Assembly: GCA_002454045.1 (NCBI GenBank)
Contig: DKID01000026.1
Coordinates: 1-64,000 of the forward strand
Reading direction: 5' to 3'
Origin: Nitrospina sp. UBA6727
GTDB lineage: Bacteria; Nitrospinota; Nitrospinia; Nitrospinales; VA-1
DNA length: 64,000 bases
The notes beneath the pieces are model-generated. The model worked only from the letters and a program-made list of their open reading frames with translations. It searched no databases and had not been told where the DNA came from. The position numbers and the translations under genes are program-made. Shown piece after piece: positions 25,768-34,705 of the stretch; positions within the stretch are counted from its first letter, which is position 1, and every line of letters starts with the position of its first letter.

Positions 25768-27117
25768 TTAGATTATGCCGTAGGCAATCATCGCTTCGGC
25801 GACTTTTACGAAGCCGGCAATGTTCGCCCCTTTAACATAATCAACGCGATCTTTTTCTGTTCCGTAGTTGACGCACTGCCGATGAATATCGCGCATAATT
25901 ACTTTTAATCGCTCCTCCAGTTCTTCTTCTTGCCACGAAAGGCGGATGCTGTTCTGGGTCATCTCAAGTCCAGATACCGAGACGCCCCCCGCGTTGGAGG
26001 CTTTCCCCGGCGAGAAAATTATTCCGGCTACGTCGAAAGCTTCAATCGCATCCTTCGTGGTGGGCATGTTGGCGCCTTCCGCGACGGCTTTGCATCTGTT
26101 TTTTATGAGTTGTTTGGCGTCCGATAATTCAAGTTCATTTTGGGTGGCGCAGGGAAATGCTAAATCCGTTTTTATAGACCACGGCTTTGCGTCTTTGTAG
26201 AACTTGCATTTGAATTTTTCGGCGAACTCGGAAATCCTTCCGCGGTGGTTGGTTTTCAAGTCGATAATGAAATCCAATTTTTCTTCGTTCAATCCATCGG
26301 GGTCATGGATGAACCCGGAGGAATCGGATAGAGTCAAAACTTTTCCGCCTAGATGCATTATTTTCTGGGCGCAAAATTGGGCGACATTCCCGGAGCCGGA
26401 GATGACGCAGTTTTTCCCTTTGATGGAGTCGCCGCGATGTTTCAGCATTTCTTCCATGAAGTAAGCGCAACCGTAACCCGTGGCTTCTTTTCGTATGAGG
26501 CTTCCACCAAACTCGAGGGCTTTCCCCGTCAAAGCTCCCGTGAACTTATTTTGCAGGCGCTTGTATTGGCCGAACATATAGCTGATTTCCCTGGTGCCAA
26601 CCCCTATATCTCCCGCAGGAACATCCACGTTTTCGCCGATATGTTTTGATAGTTCCGTCATGAATGCCTGACAAAAACGCATGATTTCCCGTTCCGACTT
26701 TCCCTTCGGGTTAAAGTCTGACCCGCCTTTCCCGGACCCCATGGGAAGGGTGGTTAAACTGTTTTTAAATGTTTGTTCAAAACCCAGGAACTTGAGAATG
26801 CTTAAGTTGACGGAATGATGAAAGCGGAGGCCTCCTTTATAAGGCCCGATGGAGTTGTTAAATTGTATGCGGTAACCGCGGTTGGTACGGATGTTCCCTT
26901 CATCGTCCTCCCAACAAACCCGGAAAATAATCGTTCGGTCCGGTTCGGTCATTCGTTCTAGGACTCGGTTTTTAATATATTTTGGATGCTTGTTGATGAA
27001 GGGAATCACGCTGGCGGCAACCTCCCTAACCGCCTGATGAAATTCTACTTCGCCGGGCGTTCTCTTTATTAGCCCGTGCATGAACTTGTCGAGGTCCAAA
27101 GTCTCACTTGGTTTCAT
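25768..27117 (-). CDS. gdhA: NADP-type glutamate dehydrogenase
   Basis: Reversibly makes glutamate from 2-oxoglutarate, ammonia and reduced cofactor; the 449-residue hexameric bacterial type usually assimilates ammonium with NADPH. RIQFNNSIGPYKGGLRFH, the catalytic lysine in PMGSGKGGSDF, PAGDIGVGTREISYMFGQY, and VISGSGNVAQFCAQ (Rossmann) are all present. The C-terminal end, YVKGANIAGFVKVAEAM, is conserved. The coenzyme preference is inferred from family. The initiator tRNA gene lies 131 bases upstream on the same strand. Confidence 0.96.
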   Translation of the reverse strand: MKPSETLDLDKFMHGLIKRTPGEVEFHQAVREVAASVIPFINKHPKYIKNRVLERMTEPDRTIIFRVCWEDDEGNIRTNRGYRIQFNNSIGPYKGGLRFHHSVNLSILKFLGFEQTFKNSLTTLPMGSGKGGSDFNPKGKSEREIMRFCQAFMTELSKHIGENVDVPAGDIGVGTREISYMFGQYKRLQNKFTGALTGKALEFGGSLIRKEATGYGCAYFMEEMLKHRGDSIKGKNCVISGSGNVAQFCAQKIMHLGGKVLTLSDSSGFIHDPDGLNEEKLDFIIDLKTNHRGRISEFAEKFKCKFYKDAKPWSIKTDLAFPCATQNELELSDAKQLIKNRCKAVAEGANMPTTKDAIEAFDVAGIIFSPGKASNAGGVSVSGLEMTQNSIRLSWQEEELEERLKVIMRDIHRQCVNYGTEKDRVDYVKGANIAGFVKVAEAMIAYGII

Positions 27118-27203
27118 GATTGCTATCCAGTAAGTGAACTATGAGTTGCGGAAAAACGAACGTTCCGTGGAGTGAAGCTTGCCCAAAAAAACCGGGCTTA
27201 CCT

Positions 27204-27243
27204 AAAGAAGGGTTACAGACAGACAACGCCGCAACCCTTCTTT
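27204..27243 (-). terminator. Perfect inverted repeat just after the initiator tRNA
   Basis: Eleven bases, AAAGAAGGGTT, at 27204-27214 are exactly inverted at 27233-27243 with an 18-base loop, only 4 bases after the tRNA CCA. In the tRNA direction the stem ends CTTCTTTAGG, a weak U-run, and a second GCCC/GGGC hairpin with a T-run follows at 27181-27197. A tRNA terminator or processing hairpin is the simplest reading. Confidence 0.45.
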
Positions 27244-27247
27244 TATT

Positions 27248-27324
<77 letters not shown>

Positions 27325-27491
27325 GTAATATAAATTAGACCCTGGACTTTTACTGATTTAAGGCGCATTCGTCAAGAGCCGCAAATTGTTCTTTTGTATC
27401 AACGGCCCTTCTGACTTAGTTTGCCCGTGTATTTCTGAAGGAGAAGAAAACGGGTCCAGATGAAAAAACCCAGAGCCCGATTGTTCTAGAA

Positions 27492-27818
27492 TTAAAGATT
27501 TGCGTTTTTCCGTTCAGGATTGCGGAAAAGAGAAGTCTCGTTGGTCAACTCATCAATGACCGGGAAAGCATCATCCGGATGAATCTTGACGGCTTTCTCA
27601 AGCAATTCTTCTTCCGTTTCTCTTTTGTCTTCATCGGGAATGCAACAGTCCACCGGACAAACTTCTTGGCAGGCCTCTTCGCCGTGAAACCCTACGCATT
27701 CGGTACACAGGTCTGCCTCGATTTCATAGAAATCTTCCCCTTCGCTGATTGCCGCGTTAGGACATTCCGGTTCGCATACACCGCAGTTAATACATTCGTC
27801 AGTGATTAGTGTTGCCAT
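27492..27818 (-). CDS. 2[4Fe-4S] ferredoxin, YfhL-like
   Basis: A small electron carrier of 108 residues. CINCGVCEPECP gives the first CxxCxxCxxxC set and CTECVGFHGEEACQEVCPVDC the second, with the characteristic longer insertion between the second-cluster cysteines. The acidic C-terminal ~45 residues go beyond a minimal ferredoxin. GAAGGA at about 8 bases before the ATG supports the start. A sigma70-like promoter about 115 bases upstream suggests it is transcribed alone. Its redox partner is unknown. Confidence 0.92.
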   Translation of the reverse strand: MATLITDECINCGVCEPECPNAAISEGEDFYEIEADLCTECVGFHGEEACQEVCPVDCCIPDEDKRETEEELLEKAVKIHPDDAFPVIDELTNETSLFRNPERKNANL

Positions 27819-27938
27819 CTTGTTTTTCCTTCTAAATAGTTACAATCTGTAAAGAGGGATGAACCCTAAGGTTAGTTACATGACACGTTTCAAACTTCAA
27901 AAGAGATCGCCAAAATTGTCCGCGATAAGGAATTTCAA

Positions 27939-27965
27939 ATTATAGTCAAATACGAAACAAGTCAA
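27939..27965 (-). promoter_or_regulatory. Candidate promoter for the ferredoxin gene
   Basis: On the minus strand a perfect TATAAT (27939-27944) lies 15 bases downstream of TTGACT (27960-27965). The -10 is exact; the spacer is 2 bases short of ideal. It would give a leader of about 115 bases before the ferredoxin ATG. Confidence 0.45.
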
Positions 27966-28021
27966 GAAAATTTTGCAGAAAATTCGTCCCGCCTTCTCCG
28001 TTGATTTGATATGATTTCACC

Positions 28022-30157
28022 ATGATTGTCAAAAAAATTCTCATTTATTTTCCCATCGCGCTGAGTGTATTTCTCCTGCAATCTTTTTTCTGGGTACCCA
28101 CCTACGACAACCAGGCAGTGGGCAACCCGGCGCGGTTGGTCAAATACGTTCACGGCTCCAGCGGTGACGCGCAAATACTGAACCCGACACTGAGCGCCGA
28201 CACCTCATCCAGTTCCATCAACGATTTAGTTTTCGATGGCCTCATCGACCTCGACCAGAACCTGCAATACCGACCCCGCCTCGCCACATCGTGGACTCTG
28301 TTTGAAGAAGCTACCCTCGCGTTAAACACGGCTGCATTTTTGCCGGGAGGAAAGACCGCCGCGTCGTTGCAGGACTGGTCCGGCGCGTTGCTTGCCGCCC
28401 TCCGCGACAATGAAGCGTGGACGCAAAACTTGCGTTCCGTAGAAGTCATCCCCGGAAAAACTGTTCAGGGTGAGTTAGAAATTTTTCAAACGGAAACAGA
28501 CGCGACGGCGGAAAAGAACGGAAAGGAGGAGGCGATCATCTACACCATCCATCAGCCGCCGCGCTTGAAATTTACTTTGGAAAAGATCGACCAAGACTTC
28601 TTCGTGCCCATCCAAGAATGGCTGGGGGAAGAATATTTCGCGGCGTTCCCCTACGACAAATTCATCCGCGCTAAAGATCCCGCGAAGCAGGCGGCGTTGC
28701 GGTCTCGATATGAAGAAATATTGCCGGTTACCGAACACAATCCGGTCATCGTTTTTAATCTGAGAAAAGATGTAACCTTTCACGATGGCCACCCGTTTGA
28801 TTCCGGCGACGTCTTGTTCACCTACGAATCAATCATAAACCCGAAGGGTACCTCGCCGCGAAAATCCGATTACGAACCGGTGAAAAATGCCGAAGTGTTA
28901 GGGCGGTATAAAATCCGTTTCACTTACAAGCGCCTGTTCTCGCCGGCCGTCGGCTCTTGGGCTATGGGAATTTTGCCCGAACATTTGCTCAATCGGAAAA
29001 GGCTTTCCGCCGAAGCGAATGAAAGAAGGCGCGACGTCGACACCTTCACCATGCGCGATAGCAACTTCGGCAGGCACCCCGTCGGCACCGGACCGTTCGT
29101 GTTCGTCGAATGGAAATCCGATGAACTGATACGTTTGCGGCGCAACGAAAATTATTGGGAAGGCGCGCCCGAATACGAAGAGTACGTCATGCGCATCATC
29201 CCCGACAGTTTAACTCAAGAGATGGAGTTCTACGCCGGCGCCATCGACAACTATTCCGTGCAACCGCATCAGGTCGCGCGGTTTTCGAAGGACGAAAAAT
29301 ACCAGCGCTTTTCCAGCCTCGGTTATTTCTATTCCTACATCGGATACAATATGCGCAACCCGTTGTTCGCCGACCGCGATGTGCGCGTGGCTCTTGGCAT
29401 GGCGGTCGACATCGACCCCATCATTCGTTACGTCCTTTACGAGGAAGGGGAAAGGGTGACGGGACCCTACCCGAAAATCACGGACTGGTACGACGCAAAC
29501 GTGAGCGCACTACCTTATGACCCCGCCGCCGCGCTGAAAATTTTAAACCGAATGGGATGGAAAAAAAACGCCGACGGCTGGCTGGAAAAAGACGGAAAAG
29601 TTTTCGCGTTCAACCTCATCACCAACAGCGGGAATCCCATCCGCAAAAATATCCTCACCATCGTGCAAGAAAGTTGGCGCAAGATTGGCGTCCGCTGCAA
29701 CACGCAACTTTTCGAGTGGGCTGTGTTCCTCAAAGATTTTGTCAACACACTTAAATTCGACGCGTTGATATTGGGATGGAGCATGGGCATCGACCCGGAC
29801 GTGTACCAGATTTGGCATTCCAGTCAAGCCGGACCGCGACAGTTAAACTTTGTGGGATACAAGAACGCGGCGGCGGATCGGTTGATAACGCGAATCCGCC
29901 GGGAATACGACAGGACGAAGCAAATCGCTATGGCGCACGAACTGCACCGCATCATCGCGCGCGACCAACCTTACACGTTTTTGTATGTGGCAAAATCCAC
30001 GCAACTGTTGGATAAGAAAATCGTGATGGTCGCAGAGGAAGATAGCGCGGAGAAAAAGTACGAAAAAATTTATCCCACCAAAGACGGCAACATCCGCTAC
30101 TATTTCAACCGCTGGAAAAAGTTGCCGCAGGTACCGGCGTTCAGTTCCGCTGGATGA
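28022..30157 (+). CDS. Family 5 extracellular solute-binding protein, enlarged
   Basis: A 711-residue secreted or membrane-tethered SBP_bac_5 protein with an N-terminal hydrophobic segment (about residues 5-28). LNPTLSADTSSSSINDLVFDGL, FHDGHPFDSGDVLFTYE, GTGPFVFVEWKSDELIRLRRN, and RDVRVALGMAVDIDPII are canonical for oligopeptide/nickel-type binding proteins. Residues ~95-235 form an insertion before FHDGHPF, making it about 150 longer than usual. No permease or ATPase genes adjoin, so the transporter it serves, if any, lies elsewhere. The ligand cannot be read from sequence. Confidence 0.88.
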   Translation: MIVKKILIYFPIALSVFLLQSFFWVPTYDNQAVGNPARLVKYVHGSSGDAQILNPTLSADTSSSSINDLVFDGLIDLDQNLQYRPRLATSWTLFEEATLALNTAAFLPGGKTAASLQDWSGALLAALRDNEAWTQNLRSVEVIPGKTVQGELEIFQTETDATAEKNGKEEAIIYTIHQPPRLKFTLEKIDQDFFVPIQEWLGEEYFAAFPYDKFIRAKDPAKQAALRSRYEEILPVTEHNPVIVFNLRKDVTFHDGHPFDSGDVLFTYESIINPKGTSPRKSDYEPVKNAEVLGRYKIRFTYKRLFSPAVGSWAMGILPEHLLNRKRLSAEANERRRDVDTFTMRDSNFGRHPVGTGPFVFVEWKSDELIRLRRNENYWEGAPEYEEYVMRIIPDSLTQEMEFYAGAIDNYSVQPHQVARFSKDEKYQRFSSLGYFYSYIGYNMRNPLFADRDVRVALGMAVDIDPIIRYVLYEEGERVTGPYPKITDWYDANVSALPYDPAAALKILNRMGWKKNADGWLEKDGKVFAFNLITNSGNPIRKNILTIVQESWRKIGVRCNTQLFEWAVFLKDFVNTLKFDALILGWSMGIDPDVYQIWHSSQAGPRQLNFVGYKNAAADRLITRIRREYDRTKQIAMAHELHRIIARDQPYTFLYVAKSTQLLDKKIVMVAEEDSAEKKYEKIYPTKDGNIRYYFNRWKKLPQVPAFSSAG

Positions 30158-30251
30158 ATGCACCGTGAAAAAATTCCGCGCCGTTGCACGACCGTCGTGC
30201 CGTTGCGACCGCCGCGCCGCCAACTATCGTAGTCGCGACGATTAATATGAG

Positions 30252-30280
30252 TTTGATTTGCGAAGCGTTTCAGATATAAT
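30252..30280 (+). promoter_or_regulatory. Sigma70-like promoter for the HemQ fusion gene
   Basis: TTTGAT (30252-30257), or TTGATT one base later, lies 16-17 bases before an exact TATAAT (30275-30280). The predicted start near 30287 leaves about a 33-base leader before the ATG at 30320, so this gene is probably transcribed separately from the binding protein. Confidence 0.6.
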
Positions 30281-30319
30281 GACCGCTTCCGAAAACTATT
30301 TTTATTTTGAGAAAAAACT

Positions 30320-31288
30320 ATGAGTATTGACGACAAAGAATTGGAAGAGTTCATGCCCGACTTGGAGTTGGAATGGACCGACGAGGCTCAGACCCGTATG
30401 AAGAACGTGCCATTTTTCGTGCGCAAAAGTGTCGTGCGAGGCATTGAGCAATACGCCAAAGACAAAAGCATCGCGGTGGTGGATGACGGCGTGGTTTCTC
30501 GCGCTCGGCAAGAACGGGAAAGTGGAGCCATAGAAGCCGCCCGCAAAAAGAGGGAGGCGGAACAGCAATCTTCTGCCGATGGAAAATCCGTGCAACGTCA
30601 ATACGTCAGTTTCACTTTTTACAAACTTGATCCCGCGTTTCGCCGACTGCCTAAGAGCGAGCGCGAACAGGGCGTGAAAGAGTTCGTCGATGTTCTCGAA
30701 GAATACGACAACAGTTTCGATATGATTTTGCTCTGTTACTCCATGGTCGGGTTGCGCGGCGATGTCGACATCATGACGTGGCGCATCTGCCACAGTCTGG
30801 AAGAGTTTCAGAAGATGACTACCCGGTTGCTACAAACTGGTTTGGGAGCGTATCTGCACACTCCATACAGTTATCTTTCCATGACCAAGCGGTCGATGTA
30901 TATGGACTTCATCAATCCAGAACACGAAGAAGACCGAACGCATATCATTCCCGGCAAAGCGAAATATCTTTTCATCTACCCGTTCGTCAAGACGCGCGAA
31001 TGGTATCTGCTGACACAGTTCACCCGTCAAGGAATCATGGACGAACATATTTACATCGGCAACAAATATCCCTCCGTCAAGTTGAACACGACTTATAGTT
31101 TTGGCATTGATGACTACGAGTTCGTGGTGGCTTTCGAATCCGATTGCCCCGATGACTTCCTCGACCTGGTGCAAGAGTTGCGCGAAACCGAAGGCAGCAG
31201 GTATGTCAAGGAGGACACCCCCATCTTCACCTGCGTTGCCATGTCGATTGAGGACGCGGTCAAAAGTCTCGGTTGCTCTTCCCCATAG
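30320..31288 (+). CDS. hemQ: PCP_red-like domain fused to coproheme decarboxylase (HemQ/ChdC)
   Basis: A 322-residue fusion. Residues ~16-62 (LEWTDEAQTRM, VPFFVRKSVVRGIEQYA) match the PCP_red helical domain found at the C-terminus of the dark-operative protochlorophyllide reductase B subunit. After a charged linker, residues ~92-318 are a chlorite-dismutase-fold protein of the ChdC branch: YSYLSMTKRS, YPFVKTREWYLL, MDEHIYIG with the likely heme-ligand His243, SFGIDDYEFVVAFESD and LRETEGSRY. ChdC oxidatively decarboxylates coproheme to heme b with peroxide. No other heme gene is adjacent. Chlorite dismutase activity is less likely from the motif pattern. Confidence 0.88.
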   Translation: MSIDDKELEEFMPDLELEWTDEAQTRMKNVPFFVRKSVVRGIEQYAKDKSIAVVDDGVVSRARQERESGAIEAARKKREAEQQSSADGKSVQRQYVSFTFYKLDPAFRRLPKSEREQGVKEFVDVLEEYDNSFDMILLCYSMVGLRGDVDIMTWRICHSLEEFQKMTTRLLQTGLGAYLHTPYSYLSMTKRSMYMDFINPEHEEDRTHIIPGKAKYLFIYPFVKTREWYLLTQFTRQGIMDEHIYIGNKYPSVKLNTTYSFGIDDYEFVVAFESDCPDDFLDLVQELRETEGSRYVKEDTPIFTCVAMSIEDAVKSLGCSSP

Positions 31289-31333
31289 ACGCCACGCGTT
31301 CCCGCGGACTGCGTTCATCCTTCGTCTCGCTGG

Positions 31334-32239
31334 CTAGGCTCCGAGAAGTTCGGCGGGTTTAGTGAGGCGCGGCTCTTTCATTTTCGATGACTCGCCGGAA
31401 GAATTATTCTTCAGCATTTGAAGTAGCCGGGCGATGACGGGCTTCAAATCTTTTCGGTGGACGACGTTGTCGATCAGTCCGTGTTCCAATAAAAACTCCG
31501 CGGTTTGAAATCCTTCGGGAAGTTTTTGCTTGAGGGTTTGCTGGATGACACGCGGCCCGGCAAATCCAATCAAGGCTCCCGGCTCGGCTAGGATGACATC
31601 TCCCAACATGGAAAAACTGGCAGAGACACCGCCCATGGTTGGGTCGGTCAAGATGGAGATATAAGGAGTTTTTGTTTCGCTCAGCTTGCTGAGTGCCGAT
31701 GATGTTTTTACCATTTGCATGAGGGAAAAAATACCCTCCTGCATTCGCGCGCCGCCTGAACTGCTTGCGATGACTAGCGCGGAATTGTTCGCCGTGGCGC
31801 GTTCGATGGCGCGGGTGATTTTTTCTCCCACCACCGAGCCCATGCTTCCACCCATGAAGCTGAAGTCGAACACGCAGATTTCGATGGGCAATCCTTCCAC
31901 TGACCCGCAACCGGTGACCACCGCATCGTTGGGAACTCCTTTCTTGGCCAATGACTTGATACGATCTTTATACTTTTTTGTATCCTTAAACTTCAAAGGG
32001 TCCGCGGATGCCAGATACGGGTCGCACTCTTTGAACGTGCCCTGATCCACGAGTTGATGAATTCTTTGTCGGGTTGCGAGACGAAAATGGTAATCGCAAT
32101 GCGGGCATACGTTGAGGTTGGTTTCCAGTTCGGCGATATAAATTTGTTCCCCGCATTTTTTGCATTCGGCCCAGAGATCTTTATCCTTGACGGCTTTCTT
32201 ACTATCAATCCCTGCTTTGATTTTATCTATCCATGACAT
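31334..32239 (-). CDS. accD: Acetyl-CoA carboxylase carboxyltransferase subunit beta
   Basis: With AccA it moves the carboxyl group from carboxybiotin to acetyl-CoA, making malonyl-CoA. The 301 residues begin with the zinc ribbon CKKCGEQ...CPHCDYHF (about residues 27-49) and continue with the crotonase-fold core: EFDFSFMGGSMGSVVGEK-like CVFDFSFMGGSMGSVVGEK, SSSGGARMQEGIFSLMQM, TDPTMGGVSASFSMLGDV, and IGFAGPRVIQQT. Length and motifs are typical. It converges with hemQ and is followed upstream by pssA. Confidence 0.97.
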   Translation of the reverse strand: MSWIDKIKAGIDSKKAVKDKDLWAECKKCGEQIYIAELETNLNVCPHCDYHFRLATRQRIHQLVDQGTFKECDPYLASADPLKFKDTKKYKDRIKSLAKKGVPNDAVVTGCGSVEGLPIEICVFDFSFMGGSMGSVVGEKITRAIERATANNSALVIASSSGGARMQEGIFSLMQMVKTSSALSKLSETKTPYISILTDPTMGGVSASFSMLGDVILAEPGALIGFAGPRVIQQTLKQKLPEGFQTAEFLLEHGLIDNVVHRKDLKPVIARLLQMLKNNSSGESSKMKEPRLTKPAELLGA

Positions 32240-32284
32240 TTAAGAATTTCTCCGGCTTGGGGACAATCGGACTACGCCGAGCGG

Positions 32285-33034
32285 TCAATGAGTATTCACA
32301 GCAGGGGGAGGAGATGCTTCCTTAGATTTTGCCTTCATCTTTTTATTTTTAAACAACAAACCGATGGGGCCGATGACGGCGTAGGTGATGCCGAGGATGA
32401 ACAACGCAACCCGCGGTATCGTCGCCAAAACATAAATAAATAAAATCACGAACAGGAACCGGGAAAACACTACGCGTTTTTTAAAGTCAAACTTTTTGAA
32501 GGCGGGGTATTTGATATTGCTGACCATGAGGAACGCCAAGGTATAAACCACCATCACCATTATGAAAGGATTCATGCGCGTCGCGAACAAGTCTTCAAAG
32601 GCGATCACGATGGACGCGATCACCACCGCGGATGCTGGACTTGGCAAGCCGATAAAATATTCGCCGCGAATTTCCGGCTTGGACACATTGAATCGCGCCA
32701 GCCGCAGAGTGGCGCAAAGCAAAAACAAGAAGGCGGCCATCCACCCCAATCGGCCAAAGGGTTTTAGCACCCACGAGTAGGCGAGGAGGGCGGGAGCCAT
32801 GCCGAAGGTGATGATGTCCGCCAGCGAATCGTATTGCTGACCAAATGCGCTGGTGGTTTTCGTCAACCGGGCGATGCGACCGTCTAGCCCGTCAAAAATC
32901 ATTCCCGCCACGATGGCCCACGCGGCTAAATAAAATTGTTCGTTCAGCACCGCGACGAACGCGTAGAAACCGCAGAAAACATTTCCTGTGGTGAACAAAC
33001 TGGGGAGAATGTGAACGCCTTTTTTACGTTGCAT
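32285..33034 (-). CDS. pssA: CDP-diacylglycerol-serine O-phosphatidyltransferase
   Basis: Integral membrane enzyme joining serine to CDP-diacylglycerol. The 249 residues hold the CDP-alcohol phosphotransferase motif DGLDGRIARLTKTTSAFGQQYDSLAD (split here: DGLDGRIARL, then QQYDSLAD), with about 7-8 membrane helices in the arrangement of the Bacillus-like PssA class. It lies 6 bases after psd, which acts on its product, so the two supply phosphatidylethanolamine together. The charged C-terminal tail is variable. Confidence 0.95.
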   Translation of the reverse strand: MQRKKGVHILPSLFTTGNVFCGFYAFVAVLNEQFYLAAWAIVAGMIFDGLDGRIARLTKTTSAFGQQYDSLADIITFGMAPALLAYSWVLKPFGRLGWMAAFLFLLCATLRLARFNVSKPEIRGEYFIGLPSPASAVVIASIVIAFEDLFATRMNPFIMVMVVYTLAFLMVSNIKYPAFKKFDFKKRVVFSRFLFVILFIYVLATIPRVALFILGITYAVIGPIGLLFKNKKMKAKSKEASPPPAVNTH

Positions 33035-33040
33035 GGATTT

Positions 33041-33670
33041 TTATTTTAGATAACCGATGATGGAACTTCCGCCGCTGACAACATCGCCGACCGTAACTTT
33101 TATTTCCGTGCCTTCGGGTAGAAAGATGTCAACGCGCGAGCCGAAGCGGATGAGGCCAAAGCGTTGCCCCCGTTGATACTCGTCGCCTTCTTTCGCCCAG
33201 CAAACAATTCTGCGCGCAATCAAACCGGCGATCTGCTTCACCAAAATTGTAACACGCGCGTTGGTCAGGAGAATAGATTTTTGCTCGTTATCCATCGACG
33301 CTTTGTGGCTCGCCGCGTTGAAAAACTTGCCGGGATTATAGCGGATGGTTTGTATCTTTCCGGCGATGGGCATCCGATTTACATGCACGTTGAAAACGTT
33401 CAGAAAAATACTGATCCGCGTGTAGGCGTCATTTAGCAAAGGGTCTTTGTCTGGAACAATCGCGACGACTTTGCCGTCGCCGGGGGAAACGATGGAGCCT
33501 GCGTCGTCGGGAATATTCCTTTCGGGGTCGCGAAAAAACCACGTGACAAAAAGAGACAGTCCGCCAAAAAGTGCGGCGACCCACGACCACGATAAAAACC
33601 AAAAAGTCCCCGTCAAAAAAGCGAGCGGGAGGATGAATGGATAACCTTCTTTGGCAATCGGGACGCGCAT
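33041..33670 (-). CDS. psd: Phosphatidylserine decarboxylase, short (archaeal-type) form
   Basis: Pyruvoyl enzyme that decarboxylates phosphatidylserine to phosphatidylethanolamine. The 209 residues have an N-terminal hydrophobic anchor and VSPGDGKV, INVFNVHVNRMP-like FLNVFNVHVNRMP, RIVCWAKEGDEYQRGQRFG, and near the end SGGSSIIGYL. Self-cleavage at the GSS serine makes the pyruvoyl group. It follows ilvC by 4 bases and precedes pssA by 6. The length fits the PSD-A class rather than the ~300-residue E. coli form. Confidence 0.95.
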   Translation of the reverse strand: MRVPIAKEGYPFILPLAFLTGTFWFLSWSWVAALFGGLSLFVTWFFRDPERNIPDDAGSIVSPGDGKVVAIVPDKDPLLNDAYTRISIFLNVFNVHVNRMPIAGKIQTIRYNPGKFFNAASHKASMDNEQKSILLTNARVTILVKQIAGLIARRIVCWAKEGDEYQRGQRFGLIRFGSRVDIFLPEGTEIKVTVGDVVSGGSSIIGYLK

Positions 33671-33674
33671 AACT

Positions 33675-34676
33675 TTATTGCAACTTCTTGCCGACGAAGG
33701 GCATCATTTTTCTGAGTTTTTCTCCGACGATTTCGATGCGGTGCTTTTTATCCTGCGCCAACCTGGCGTTGAACACCGGGCGGTTGGCTAAGTTTTCCAG
33801 AATAAACTCTTTGGCGAAACTTCCGCTTTGGATCTCGCCAAGAATCCGTTTCATTTCTTTGCGGGTTTGCTTTGTGATGATGCGTGGTCCGCGCGTTACA
33901 TCTCCATACGCCGCGGTGGTGCTTATGGAATAACGCATGTTGCTGATGCCGCCTTCGTAAATTAGGTCGACGATCAATTTGACTTCGTGAAGGCACTCAA
34001 AATAAGCGAGGTCCGGATCGTATCCGGCATCTACCAGCGTGTCGTATCCGGCGCGAATCAATTCGGTGAGACCTCCGCACAACACTGCCTGTTCCCCAAA
34101 CAAATCGGTTTCGGTTTCTTCCCTGAAACTGGTTTCGAGGACGCCCGCCCGCGTCCCGCCTATGCCTTTGGCGTACGCGAGGGCCATCTTTTGCGCGTTC
34201 TTGGTGACGTTCTGATGAACCGCCATCAGGCAGGGAACGCCGGCGCCTTGTTCATAAGTCCTCCTGACCAAATGCCCGGGACCTTTCGGGGCAATCATGA
34301 AAGCGTCCACAAATTTCGGCGGGACAATTTGTCCGAAGTGAATGTTGAATCCATGCGCCCACGCCAAAGCCATGCCTTTTTTTAGATGAGGCTCGATGTC
34401 CTTTTCATACATTGCTTTTTGTTTGTCATCCGGAATCAAGATCATCATGACGTCGGCTTTTTTTGCGGCTTCGGAAACGGTCATGACTTTCAGTCCATCC
34501 CTTTGCGCTTTTTTCCAGAAGGCGCTATCTTTCCTAAGACCGACGACAACTTTCATTCCGCTGTCGTGAAGATTTCTGGCGTGGGCGTGTCCTTGGCTAC
34601 CGTAGCCGACGATGGCGATTGTTTTCTTCGCCAAGATTTTGATGTTCGCGTCTTTGTCATAAAAAATCTTCGACAA
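33675..34676 (-). CDS. ilvC: Ketol-acid reductoisomerase
   Basis: Makes dihydroxy acids from acetolactate and acetohydroxybutyrate for branched-chain amino acid synthesis. The 333-residue class I enzyme has the Rossmann motif GYGSQGHAHARNL, PKGPGHLVRRTYEQGAGVP, and the metal-binding region SFREETETDLFGEQAVLCGG, GISNMRYSISTTA. The length is typical. It follows ilvN by about 29 bases. The adjoining psd and pssA genes suggest one mixed transcript. Confidence 0.97.
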   Translation of the reverse strand: MSKIFYDKDANIKILAKKTIAIVGYGSQGHAHARNLHDSGMKVVVGLRKDSAFWKKAQRDGLKVMTVSEAAKKADVMMILIPDDKQKAMYEKDIEPHLKKGMALAWAHGFNIHFGQIVPPKFVDAFMIAPKGPGHLVRRTYEQGAGVPCLMAVHQNVTKNAQKMALAYAKGIGGTRAGVLETSFREETETDLFGEQAVLCGGLTELIRAGYDTLVDAGYDPDLAYFECLHEVKLIVDLIYEGGISNMRYSISTTAAYGDVTRGPRIITKQTRKEMKRILGEIQSGSFAKEFILENLANRPVFNARLAQDKKHRIEIVGEKLRKMMPFVGKKLQ

Positions 34677-34705
34677 AATAGTTCTCCTTAATTATGTGTA
34701 CAATT

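Noticed and set aside
30320..31288. True chlorite dismutase
   Set aside because: The motifs (KTREWYLL, MDEHIYIG, SFGIDDYEFVVAFE) are those of coproheme decarboxylases; no chlorate-reduction genes are near.
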